Below are positions 7,156 through 13,500 of a stretch of DNA of 21,982 nucleotides, in pieces. The DNA lies in IMG/VR virus record IMGVR_UViG_3300025012_000974, positions 1-21,982 of that record. The stretch is one strand, 5' to 3'. The stretch comes from a virus. Position 1 is the first letter of the stretch. Each line of letters opens with the position of its first letter. Both the position numbers and the translations under genes were made by a program. The notes beneath the pieces are model-generated. The model had not been told where the DNA came from, did not search any database, and was given only the letters and a program-made list of their open reading frames with translations.

Positions 7156-8072
7156 TGTCAGTGCGCATGAATCTAGCTCGATGGCTCATCGCGCGCTCCG
7201 ATATTGAGGCCGCGCTGTATCTGCTCCAAACGAATAAGCCGGGACCGGATGACTGTACGAGGGATGTTGATGGTGAGCGGCGGCTTGAAACTTACATTGA
7301 GAAGTATTGGCCAGCTCTATTTGACCACGATGCTTATGGAGCGGTTTACGTGGAGGCTGGGCGGATTGAGGCAGTGGTTGATCCACTTCAAGTCTACCGC
7401 TCCGTTGAAACCAGTCAGAGATATCAACACACACTTAGTCATTTGCGGCGCGTCATTGGCGAGAACTATATGGGTAAGCGTTGGTTAGACTTCGGGTGCA
7501 ATCGAGGCATCTGGGCTGCGCACCTGTACAGTCACTTCGGTGGTGATTGGACGCTATATGATATTGATCAGATTTGTATCGATGAGGCACAGAAGATTGT
7601 GCGGCGCTTCGCTGGTGGTGGGATGGCGGATAACGCTGAATTCAGTGCGTGGCCGGTAAAGGATAAGACCTTTGATGTTATCCTAGCATTCGAGGTTCTA
7701 GAGCACGTGCTGGACCCGGTCAAAGTGATCACAGACCTTGAGGCTCAGCTTGCAGATGATGGCCTCATCTGCATCAGTGTGCCGTATGGTCCGTTCGAGT
7801 ACAGCATGTGGATGGATAGTCCAACTCGAAACCGTGAACATATACGGGAGTTCGGTTTTGAATGCCTTCTTGAAATGCTGGGTGCGCGGCAACAGCTCAA
7901 TATCCAATATGTGAATTATGGCCGAAGCCTTATTCAGCAAATGGAGCTGGGGCACTGGATAGTGTCATGGCGCAAAACCAAGAATGCTGGGCCGATAGGC
8001 AGGCTGAGCCTTGCACGAAAGACGGCTTTACGTTCTGTTCCCTTTATTGCACTTCCAGGGTTGAATAATTGA
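7155..8072 (+). CDS. Class I SAM-dependent methyltransferase, paralogous to the domain in the 992-aa fusion
   Basis: The methyltransferase core begins near residue 110 with 'RWLDFGCNRGIWAAHLYSHF'. Then come 'TLYDIDQICIDEAQKI', 'FDVILAFEVLEHVLDP' (the EVLEH motif) and 'DGLICISVPYGPFEYSMW'. The first ~100 residues are a helical region with no family I recognise. The ATG at 7155 shares a base with the preceding TAA. Longer in-frame starts at 7089 and 7143 lie inside the GT2 gene. From the EVLEH motif to its C terminus it aligns with the methyltransferase part of the protein at 13501-16479: 'SVPYGPFEY'/'TVPFGTSEY', 'REHIREF'/'RGHIWEF', and 'GPIGRLSLARK'/'KPTGRIDWDRK'. It stops where the fusion protein begins its GT2 domain. 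Target unknown. Confidence 0.83.
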   Translation: MSVRMNLARWLIARSDIEAALYLLQTNKPGPDDCTRDVDGERRLETYIEKYWPALFDHDAYGAVYVEAGRIEAVVDPLQVYRSVETSQRYQHTLSHLRRVIGENYMGKRWLDFGCNRGIWAAHLYSHFGGDWTLYDIDQICIDEAQKIVRRFAGGGMADNAEFSAWPVKDKTFDVILAFEVLEHVLDPVKVITDLEAQLADDGLICISVPYGPFEYSMWMDSPTRNREHIREFGFECLLEMLGARQQLNIQYVNYGRSLIQQMELGHWIVSWRKTKNAGPIGRLSLARKTALRSVPFIALPGLNN

Positions 8073-8084
8073 AGGAGAACCATC

Positions 8085-8270
8085 ATGTCATTCGATGAAC
8101 GTGCTGCACAGTTGGAAGCCGATGCTAGACGTATCGGTACAACGGTAGCTAATGCCGCTCAAGCATGGGTGGCGCATAAGAAGAAGCTGGCCATGAAGCG
8201 TCTAGGGTGGTTGCTGTTCGGGGTTGCGACTTTTGTTCTAGGGCTCGCACTGGGTTTGCAAATTCCGTAA
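8085..8270 (+). CDS. Small tail-anchored membrane protein (61 aa), unknown function
   Basis: This is a 61-residue protein with a polar, helical N-terminal part (residues 1-39, 'HKKKLAMKR' positive just before the membrane) and one hydrophobic segment at about 41-59 ('GWLLFGVATFVLGLALGL'). The charge pattern predicts an inner-membrane anchor with the N terminus in the cytoplasm. AAGGAGA ahead of the ATG is a good ribosome binding site. It is the last gene before the terminator region, so it ends the modification cassette. A holin is conceivable from size alone, but there is no endolysin nearby. A membrane tether for the enzymes, or a surface or exclusion factor, is equally possible. I do not recognise the family. 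Confidence 0.7.
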   Translation: MSFDERAAQLEADARRIGTTVANAAQAWVAHKKKLAMKRLGWLLFGVATFVLGLALGLQIP

Positions 8271-8437
8271 TCAAGAATTTGCAGATGGTTACTAACAGTC
8301 CGTTATCGTAAAGCTTGCTCGGTGTCTATATTCTCCGTATTTATTAAGCACGGGCTAGGGAAGGCCGTTGTCCCTCTGATGAAAGTCCATATTTACATTG
8401 CTTTCCCCAGCCTGCACTCACGAGCCCCTATTTACTT

Positions 8438-8465
8438 TCGGCTGGAACCCGCTTAAATAGCCGAA
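8438..8465 (+). other. Short inverted repeat (hairpin) upstream of the terminator
   Basis: TTCGGCT at 8438-8444 is perfectly complementary to AGCCGAA at 8459-8465, with a 14-nt loop. No T-run follows directly, so it is not a terminator by itself. It lies 12 nt before the 5' arm of the terminator stem and could form part of a larger folded leader (inference). Confidence 0.45.
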
Positions 8466-8477
8466 TTCAGTACGCGC

Positions 8478-8525
8478 AAAAACGCTAGTGATTCTCCGGG
8501 TCGGCCGGGGGTCCTAGCGTTTTTT
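8478..8525 (+). terminator. Rho-independent terminator after the modification cassette
   Basis: AAAAACGCTAG (8478-8488) pairs perfectly with CTAGCGTTTTT (8514-8524), an 11-bp stem with a 25-nt loop that has a CCGG/CCGG self-complementary core, followed by T-rich DNA. It sits 45 nt upstream of the capsid protease start. It would end or reduce transcription from the cassette unless read through. The A-tract in the 5' arm may also make it function on the opposite strand. A second copy of the 3' arm follows at 8530-8554. Confidence 0.8.
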
Positions 8526-8554
8526 ATATCCGGGGGTCCTAGCGTTTTTTATAT
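8505..8554 (+). repeat. Perfect 25-bp tandem duplication of the terminator 3' arm
   Basis: Positions 8505-8529 and 8530-8554 are identical. Each unit consists of CCGGGGGT, then CCTAGCG, a six-T run and ATAT. Both units contain the CTAGCGTTTTT arm, but only one complementary 5' arm (8478-8488) exists, so the two arms compete for it. The second unit ends 15 nt before the TTG start of the protease gene. Confidence 0.9.
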
Positions 8555-8569
8555 ATAGGGATTCGAACG

Positions 8570-10516
8570 TTGAAATTCAACGTACTGCCCGCCGTCAAAT
8601 TCGAAGCAGGAAGGTTAGAAAAGGGTAGCGTCGCCGTTCATAAGGTAACGGTCGACGGCAAGGAACAGATTCTACATGCGAAGTCGGAATTTGCCGCTGA
8701 TCCGCTCTTGACCTTTGTTTCCATATATAAGTCTAGTGAAGCTTCGAAGATCGCTTTCGGGGTTGGTGGGGAAGGTGTAGCCGGCGACGTCTTGCCAGTA
8801 GCATTGTTCTGTTGCGCGCCCACCATGCCGATGCCCGACCACACACCTATGTACGATACGGGCGAGGCTTCTTACCATGTACACAGCTTTCAGCCCATGG
8901 CTGCGTTCACCGACGTGCCCAAAGGCATGTATGAGGGCCATCGCCACCCGATCGAGCGCAATGCTGATGGCTTGATCACAGGCTTTGGTGAAGCCTCTGG
9001 ACATGCCCACCCGCTGCCGTCCTACATGGTTGAAATGGGGAAGATGTTCGCCATGATGATGCCTTCGAAGATGTCCGACACTGAGCTCCAGAAGCATATG
9101 GACGATATGCAAAAGGAGATGGACGCTCTCCGTGAGAAGATGAAAGACGCCTCCGCGGATATGAAGCCGGACATGCAAGAAGATATGGACAGCCTCAAAG
9201 AAAAGATGGCTGATGCAAAGGCAGAGATGAAAAAGCGCCCGTCGATGGCCAAAATGGCCGTCAAGAAAGATGACGATGGGGACGAAGACGAAGATGAGGA
9301 TGAAGATGAAGAGCTTTATACCATCGAGGGTGTAGAAATCTTCGCAGTCGGCAAGTGGAATGGAGACGACTACACGAAGGCTGACCTTGAAGATATGGTC
9401 GCCGCGTTTGAAGAGGTCAGCTTCCAGGTGCCGATTACTTTAGGCCATACCAATAAGGCGGGCGCACCCGCCTATGGCTGGGTCGATAGCATAAAGATGG
9501 CTGGCGACAGGCTTGTTGCCACCTTCCGTGATATTCCCAAGATTCTCTACGATGCGATCAAAGGACGCAGGTTCGATGCGGTGTCGTCAGAGATCTTCTG
9601 GAACCTAGAGCGCAACGGCAAGAAATTCCGCCGGGTGCTCAAGGCAGTAGCGGTGCTCGGGGCTGAGACGCCCGGTGTTGATCTTGCGCCGCTTCGAACA
9701 GTGGTGAACTCGGTCCTGCCTCCTTCTAATGGCTACGATCGGGTTTCGGTTTACACGATCTCAACTGAGGATTTGGATATGGATCTCAAGGAACTCCAAG
9801 AGAAAATCCGTAGTCTCCAGGTGGATCTTGAAGCTGCCAATGCAGCGAAGGCCGAGGCCGAAGCGAAGGCCAAGGACGGAAGCGCGGCGGAAGCTACCAA
9901 GCTCCAGGAGGCAACGGCCAAGGTTGCCCAGCTCCAGACGGCGCTCGATGACGCGCAGAAGCAGGTCACCAAGCTTGCTGAGGAGAAGGACAAAGAAATC
10001 ACGGCCCTGAAGGCACAGTTGACGCAGCAGGGCGCGGCGATTGCCAGTATGCAGGAATCGCAGCGGCAGAAGGACGTCAAGGCCAAGGTGGACCGCGTTC
10101 CCGTTCCCATCCTGAAGCCCTTCTTTGCAACGCTCTATGACACGGCGACTTCCGGTACTTCGCCGAAGGTAGTCAAGTTCATGGCGGCTACGAAGGATGC
10201 CAAGGAAGAGGAACTTTCGCCAGTCGCGCTGCTCGACAAGATGGTGGACTTGCTGCGGGGCGAGTCGATGAAGATGTTCCGTGAGTTCTCGCAGACAACC
10301 CCCACCATTCGCGAGGAAGGCGAAGACCCGATGGTTGCCAAGTTCGATGGCGATCCTTCAGCTGAGGTCACCAAGCGTGCGAAGGCTTACATGGCTGAGC
10401 ACAAGACCAAGGACTTCAAGGCAGCGGCTGAAGCAATTCTCGGCGCAGACGAAGAGCTGAGGGTTGCCTACGCGAATTACACTGCCGGTGCTGGTGTTCG
10501 CGGCGGCAGGCAGTAG
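8570..10516 (+). CDS. Capsid maturation protease fused to scaffold, Mu gpI-like
   Basis: This protein should cut the scaffold and capsid precursors during head maturation. Its parts in order are: residues 1-90 unknown; a histidine-rich segment at about 95-160 with 'YHVHSF', 'GHRHPI' and 'SGHAHPL'; a coiled coil at about 170-230; an acidic run at about 233-248 (D/E only plus one G); and a Mu I/prohead serine protease domain at about 250-385. The last has 'GKWNGDDYTKADLEDMVAAF', 'PITLGH' (H293) and 'FDAVSSEIFW' (S339/S340), the likely catalytic His and Ser. A second coiled coil (about 400-520) and C-terminal region form the scaffold. The start is TTG 8570, with AGGGA at 8557-8561. At 648 aa it is long for the family because of the N-terminal extension. 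It is followed by cement and capsid genes, as expected. Confidence 0.82.
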   Translation: MKFNVLPAVKFEAGRLEKGSVAVHKVTVDGKEQILHAKSEFAADPLLTFVSIYKSSEASKIAFGVGGEGVAGDVLPVALFCCAPTMPMPDHTPMYDTGEASYHVHSFQPMAAFTDVPKGMYEGHRHPIERNADGLITGFGEASGHAHPLPSYMVEMGKMFAMMMPSKMSDTELQKHMDDMQKEMDALREKMKDASADMKPDMQEDMDSLKEKMADAKAEMKKRPSMAKMAVKKDDDGDEDEDEDEDEELYTIEGVEIFAVGKWNGDDYTKADLEDMVAAFEEVSFQVPITLGHTNKAGAPAYGWVDSIKMAGDRLVATFRDIPKILYDAIKGRRFDAVSSEIFWNLERNGKKFRRVLKAVAVLGAETPGVDLAPLRTVVNSVLPPSNGYDRVSVYTISTEDLDMDLKELQEKIRSLQVDLEAANAAKAEAEAKAKDGSAAEATKLQEATAKVAQLQTALDDAQKQVTKLAEEKDKEITALKAQLTQQGAAIASMQESQRQKDVKAKVDRVPVPILKPFFATLYDTATSGTSPKVVKFMAATKDAKEEELSPVALLDKMVDLLRGESMKMFREFSQTTPTIREEGEDPMVAKFDGDPSAEVTKRAKAYMAEHKTKDFKAAAEAILGADEELRVAYANYTAGAGVRGGRQ

Positions 10517-10525
10517 GAGGTAGCA

Positions 10526-10927
10526 ATGGCTCTGTTCGGAAAAGTTGAGGCAATCACGGCTCAGGCCGCTGTTGATCTCTCTGGTAGTCAATACCTCGTC
10601 ATGCGTTATTCCGCAGCGGGTATTGTCAACGTCGCATCCAACCCTGGCGGCGGCACGCAGGAAGTTGCGGGTGTGCTGCAAAACAAGCCCACGAGCGGCC
10701 GTAACGCCTCTATTGGCATTACGGGTGAGACCAAGGCAATCGCTGGCGGCGCTATTACCGCTAACCGTTCTGTGACTACCAATAGTGCAGGCCGTTTGGC
10801 GCACGCTGCGTCAGGCGACTGGATTCTTGGTACGGCACTTGAAGCGGCTGGTGCTAACAGTGAAGTCATTCGTGTACTGCTCAGCATCCCGGCGCATCAG
10901 GCGCCGAGCTCGCTGGCGGCACTGTAA
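10526..10927 (+). CDS. Capsid cement / decoration protein (DUF2190-like)
   Basis: This is a 133-aa protein between the protease and the major capsid gene, the usual place for a head-stabilising protein. Its sequence pattern fits the phage capsid-cement group: 'EVAGVLQNKPTSGRNASIGITGETKAIAGG', then 'NRSVTTNSAGRLAHAASGDWILGTALEAA', then 'EVIRVLL'. These are alternating short beta strands rich in Gly, Ala, Thr and Val, with the typical G-x-A-L-E-A-A turn. The ribosome binding site AGGAGGT is strong, as expected for an abundant virion component. If the enzymes of this locus modify the virion, this exposed surface protein is one plausible acceptor (inference). Confidence 0.75.
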   Translation: MALFGKVEAITAQAAVDLSGSQYLVMRYSAAGIVNVASNPGGGTQEVAGVLQNKPTSGRNASIGITGETKAIAGGAITANRSVTTNSAGRLAHAASGDWILGTALEAAGANSEVIRVLLSIPAHQAPSSLAAL

Positions 10928-10941
10928 AGGAGGGCATCACA

Positions 10942-11922
10942 ATGTTTATCGGACCCAAGACTTATGCTACGGTCAGTGGACCGGATGCCCACCACGACGT
11001 TCTTTTGTCGACCCTCGCCGTGGCGGCGTTTTCCACTGGGGTTGACGGCCTCATCGGCAGCCAACTCTTCCCCTCTGTCACCGTGGGGAAACAGTCGGAT
11101 CGCTATGCCATCATCGATAAGGCAGCGTTCCTTACCATCCCGGATACGAGGCGTGCGCCTAAGACCCGCGCACGACGCGTTGAGTGGACGGCTTCGTCTG
11201 ACAAGTATTTCGCTGATAACTTTGCGCTCGCCGGCGAAATCTCTCTCGAAGACCTAGCCAATGCTGATGTCGCGTTCAATCTCCGTGGAAATACCATTAA
11301 TCTGGTGACCACGGATCTGCTTCGTGATCAAGAGCAACGCATCCTCAATCTGGTGACTTCGGCATCGAACCTTGGTTCGGGTACGCTGCTGACAGGCACC
11401 AACCGTTGGAGTGATTACGTCAACTCCGATCCGCTCGGCGATGTGACCACAGGCCACGCGTTCATTCAGCAGCAGACTGGCCTCATTGCTAATACTGCCG
11501 CTATGGACTGGAACACGTTCCAGGTCATCCGTCGTCACCCTCAGCTCCTCGATATGTACAAGTATACGGCGGGCGGTCAAATCGATGAGGCGCAGCTTGC
11601 CGCTACGTTCAAGGTCGATAGGCTGCTCATCAGCCGAGCAGTCAAAGAGAACGCTCTTGAAGGTGGTACGTCTTCAATGACCGCTCTTTTTGGCACCGGA
11701 GTCCTGTTGGCGCATATCGAACCGGCGGTCGGCCTTCAGACCCGCACCCTTGGCCTTCGGTTCAGTTGGACTCCTCCTGAGTTCCCGGCTCCGATGGCTG
11801 TCGGCACCAAGCGTGAAGAGGGGCCGGGTGAGCGCAATGTCGAGATCGTTGAGGCGGGCTATTTCCAGGATGAAAAGCTCGTGGCAACGAACCTCGGCTA
11901 CTTGATCGATACTGTCGTTTAG
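10942..11922 (+). CDS. Major capsid protein
   Basis: This 326-aa protein directly follows the protease-scaffold and cement genes and has a very strong Shine-Dalgarno (AAAGGAGGG), the position and expression signal of the major head subunit. The N-terminal 'GLIGSQLFPSVTVGKQSDRYAIIDKAAF' is the conserved start of many capsid proteins (an 'FP-x-V-x-V-x-K-x-S-x-x-Y' strand). 'NLRGNTINLVTTDLLRDQEQRILNLV' fits the long spine helix, and 'VKENALEGGTSSMTALFGTGVLLAH' and 'GYFQDEKLVATNLGYLI' the later domain. An HK97-type fold is presumed. The subfamily cannot be named without a profile search. There is no obvious long N-terminal delta domain, in agreement with the scaffold being on the separate protease gene. 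Confidence 0.85.
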   Translation: MFIGPKTYATVSGPDAHHDVLLSTLAVAAFSTGVDGLIGSQLFPSVTVGKQSDRYAIIDKAAFLTIPDTRRAPKTRARRVEWTASSDKYFADNFALAGEISLEDLANADVAFNLRGNTINLVTTDLLRDQEQRILNLVTSASNLGSGTLLTGTNRWSDYVNSDPLGDVTTGHAFIQQQTGLIANTAAMDWNTFQVIRRHPQLLDMYKYTAGGQIDEAQLAATFKVDRLLISRAVKENALEGGTSSMTALFGTGVLLAHIEPAVGLQTRTLGLRFSWTPPEFPAPMAVGTKREEGPGERNVEIVEAGYFQDEKLVATNLGYLIDTVV

Positions 11923-11936
11923 GTCGGAGCAGCTTA

Positions 11937-12182
11937 ATGGAACGTGCGTTCCTAGAGCCCGTCAAGAATGTTAGCGGGGAAGTTAAATTCCCCGCTGGCG
12001 TTCTCTATGACTGGCCTCTAGCCACTTGGAAGCGGATTGCGACGAACCTCGACCAGGACCTTGGTGAAATCACTATCACCAAGGAAGCCTTGGCCGCGAG
12101 GGGAGTGTCTGGTTCCAAGCCGACCGCATCTGCTGGTGTCGAAACTGGCAAGGCGCGTCAGCGTCCTCGGTTGAAGGAGTAA
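11937..12182 (+). CDS. Small head-region protein of unknown function (81 aa)
   Basis: This short gene lies right after the major capsid gene, with ATG 11937 and GGAG at 11925-11928 as ribosome binding site. The N-terminal half ('FLEPVKNVSGEVKFPAGVLYDWPLATWKRIA') is predicted to be beta followed by a short helix. The C-terminal 25 residues are basic and low-complexity ('GSKPTASAGVETGKARQRPR'), a likely disordered or nucleic-acid-contacting tail. Small proteins of this kind are common next to phage capsid genes, but I cannot assign a named family. Its role is presumed structural or in head completion. Confidence 0.65.
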   Translation: MERAFLEPVKNVSGEVKFPAGVLYDWPLATWKRIATNLDQDLGEITITKEALAARGVSGSKPTASAGVETGKARQRPRLKE

Positions 12183-12186
12183 GGCA

Positions 12187-12765
12187 ATGAGCAAGAGCCC
12201 GCTTGAACTTCTGTTTGGGCCGATGTTCAAAGGGCCGGGTTTTGTTGATGTCCGGTCTCACGCGCATCAGTTCGCTGGTCGCAGTACCATCAACTCAGGT
12301 TCTGCGACGGTCGTTGTTTCCACGGCCGCTGTAAAGTCCGACAGTCTGATCCACTTCGCGATGGAAGGCAATGCCAATCGAAACATCATCGCTGGCGTTG
12401 CTAACATCAACTCGAATGCGGCTTCAGTCACGGTGTCCAATGCGGCTATCGCAGCGGATAGCTTGATCTTCCTGACCACGCGCCAGAACGGCACGGCTCA
12501 GAGTTCGGGCACTTCCAATCGTGACGTCGAAGTCGTATCACTGGCTACAGGTTGGGCCTCGTTTGGCTTCTCTGATGGCGCGGCGATTTCCAACAAGCTC
12601 GTGCCAGTCATGTACCATGTCTTTCCAGCAGAAGGTGTGCCTGGGCAGCTTGAAGTAAAGACCCTGTCGGATGGAGGCTACTTCACGATCGGCTTTGCTG
12701 ACAACCGCGCTCAGCCTCGTGATACGAAGGTCTTGTGGCAGCTCACAAGTACGACGCACCACTAG
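12187..12765 (+). CDS. Predicted beta-rich virion protein with internal duplication (192 aa)
   Basis: This is an unassigned structural-type protein. It contains two homologous repeats about 39 residues apart: residues 32-57 ('RSTINSGSATVVVSTAAV' then KSDSLIHF) and residues 71-96 ('VANINSNAASVTVSNAAI' then AADSLIFL), with roughly half the residues identical. Both look like small beta sandwiches or hairpins of the kind found in phage surface, fibre and lectin-like proteins. The C-terminal segment 'SDGGYFTIGFADNRAQPRDT' resembles a third, weaker unit. It follows the capsid gene and precedes other small head proteins, so a decoration or head-fibre role is plausible. There are no cysteines and no membrane segment. 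The ATG at 12187 is 4 nt after the previous stop. Confidence 0.7.
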   Translation: MSKSPLELLFGPMFKGPGFVDVRSHAHQFAGRSTINSGSATVVVSTAAVKSDSLIHFAMEGNANRNIIAGVANINSNAASVTVSNAAIAADSLIFLTTRQNGTAQSSGTSNRDVEVVSLATGWASFGFSDGAAISNKLVPVMYHVFPAEGVPGQLEVKTLSDGGYFTIGFADNRAQPRDTKVLWQLTSTTHH

Positions 12766-12785
12766 GCCGGTGATGGAGACGGGCA

Positions 12786-13151
12786 ATGACTGAAGCACTC
12801 GTACGCAATATTCAGACCATTCTCGTCAATTCCGGTGACTCTGTGTCTGGCAACATCAATCTGGTCGGGGCACGCGGGCAATTCGCCCTCCATGTCCCGA
12901 CCATTGCCAGCGCCTCCAACCTGTTCTTTCAGGTTGGACCCAATTCAGGTTCCTATATAGGCCGTTTGCAAGACCCGACCAGTCAGTCTGCTTATCTGAA
13001 AGCGGCTGGTAACGGTTCGCTCGGCCTCGTAGTCGATCTGTGGCCTTGGCCGCACGCTCGCATTGAATTTGCACAGGCTGTCGCAGTCCCTCTTACGCTC
13101 CAAGCGTTCATCATGGGGCAGCGCGCCGGTGTCGGCGCCAACCGCGAATGA
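12786..13151 (+). CDS. Predicted beta-sandwich virion protein (121 aa), unknown
   Basis: Not firmly recognised. The pattern 'FALHVPTIASASNLFFQVGPNSGSYIGRLQDPTSQSAYLKAAG' resembles a small phage beta-sandwich protein with an 'h-x-h-P-x-x-x-x-x-a-x-L-x-F-Q-V' strand, found near capsid genes. 'LVVDLWPWPHARIEFAQAV' provides further strands. The ATG at 12786 is preceded by GGAGACGGG. Length and place between the 192-aa repeat protein and a 99-aa unknown suggest a minor head or fibre component. Function is inferred only from position and predicted fold. Confidence 0.65.
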   Translation: MTEALVRNIQTILVNSGDSVSGNINLVGARGQFALHVPTIASASNLFFQVGPNSGSYIGRLQDPTSQSAYLKAAGNGSLGLVVDLWPWPHARIEFAQAVAVPLTLQAFIMGQRAGVGANRE

Positions 13152-13183
13152 GGTTGTCCGACTGTGAGGGACGTAGGTAGGCA

Positions 13184-13483
13184 ATGCTTCTCAAGATTTC
13201 CAAGGGGAACGGTGATTGGGCTATATTCGATGTAACTAACGTCGATTACAGCAGCCATCCCCAGCAAGCCAAGACACAGGCCGATCTAGATCACGCTCTG
13301 GCTTTAATTCAGAGCAACTTTGAAATGCGCGATCTACGCACGCGAAAGCCCAATGGTTCTCTGTACCGTTATCAAATCGCGACCCTGCACGGCGTTGACG
13401 GCAAGACCGTCGTAGCTGTGTTCGATAATCCAGCGTACCTGTGCAACAACGCGGGTGATACGCTGGAAAGAATTTCAATTTAG
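13184..13483 (+). CDS. Small protein of unknown function (99 aa)
   Basis: I do not recognise this protein. It has an N-terminal 'LLKISKGNGDWAIFDVTNVDYS' beta hairpin, a helix around 'TQADLDHALALIQSNFEMRDL' and two C-terminal strands ('RYQIATLHG' and 'KTVVAVFDNP'), forming what could be a compact alpha/beta domain. It is the last small gene before the large glycosyltransferase fusion. Its stop codon is part of the 16-nt leader shared with the GT2 gene. GTAGGTAGG precedes its ATG as a weak ribosome binding site. It may be a head protein or an accessory factor for the neighbouring enzyme. The sequence does not decide this. Confidence 0.6.
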   Translation: MLLKISKGNGDWAIFDVTNVDYSSHPQQAKTQADLDHALALIQSNFEMRDLRTRKPNGSLYRYQIATLHGVDGKTVVAVFDNPAYLCNNAGDTLERISI

Positions 13484-13494
13484 GAAGGTAGGTA
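13479..13494 (+). promoter_or_regulatory. Shared 16-nt leader/ribosome binding site, copy 2
   Basis: TTTAGGAAGGTAGGTA here is identical to 6411-6426 and again includes the upstream stop codon (TAG 13481-13483). It is followed by an extra GGT before the ATG at 13501, so the start lies 6 nt after the copy rather than 3. It may mark a shared origin of the two glycosyltransferase leaders or simply parallel ribosome binding sites. Confidence 0.5.
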
Positions 13495-13500
13495 GGTCCA

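Larger units (their letters stand above)
8271..8569. other. 299-bp non-coding gap between modification cassette and head genes
   Basis: No convincing gene is present. The first ~160 bp hold no clear promoter. The best -10-like match is TATATT at 8327-8332, with only a poor -35 (TTATCG at 8303-8308). A 25-codon ORF at 8379-8456 has no ribosome binding site. The second half holds a 7-bp hairpin (8438-8465) and a terminator with a duplicated 3' arm (8478-8554). A promoter for the capsid genes or an untranslated regulatory RNA could lie here, but neither is demonstrated. Confidence 0.7.

Noticed and set aside
504-8270. Cassette as a DNA base hypermodification system
   Set aside because: Phage DNA hypermodification loci normally include a thymidylate synthase-like, kinase or base-activating enzyme, none of which is seen. 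GT61, GT4, GT2 and DUF115-like proteins fit glycans or glycoproteins better.
8379-8456. 25-codon ORF in the gap before the terminator
   Set aside because: It has no ribosome binding site and no recognisable composition, and it overlaps the hairpin at 8438-8465.
8550-8557. TATATATA as a -10 promoter element for the protease gene
   Set aside because: It has no -35 at 16-18 nt upstream. A transcript starting ~7 nt after it would lack the AGGGA ribosome binding site at 8557-8561.
8672-9178. 168-codon open frame on the minus strand
   Set aside because: It lies entirely antisense to the capsid protease gene. Its His-rich composition mirrors the ATG/CAT-rich sense strand, and it resembles no known protein.
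10358-10804. 148-codon minus-strand open frame across the protease/cement junction
   Set aside because: It overlaps two well-supported + strand genes and has no recognisable protein features.
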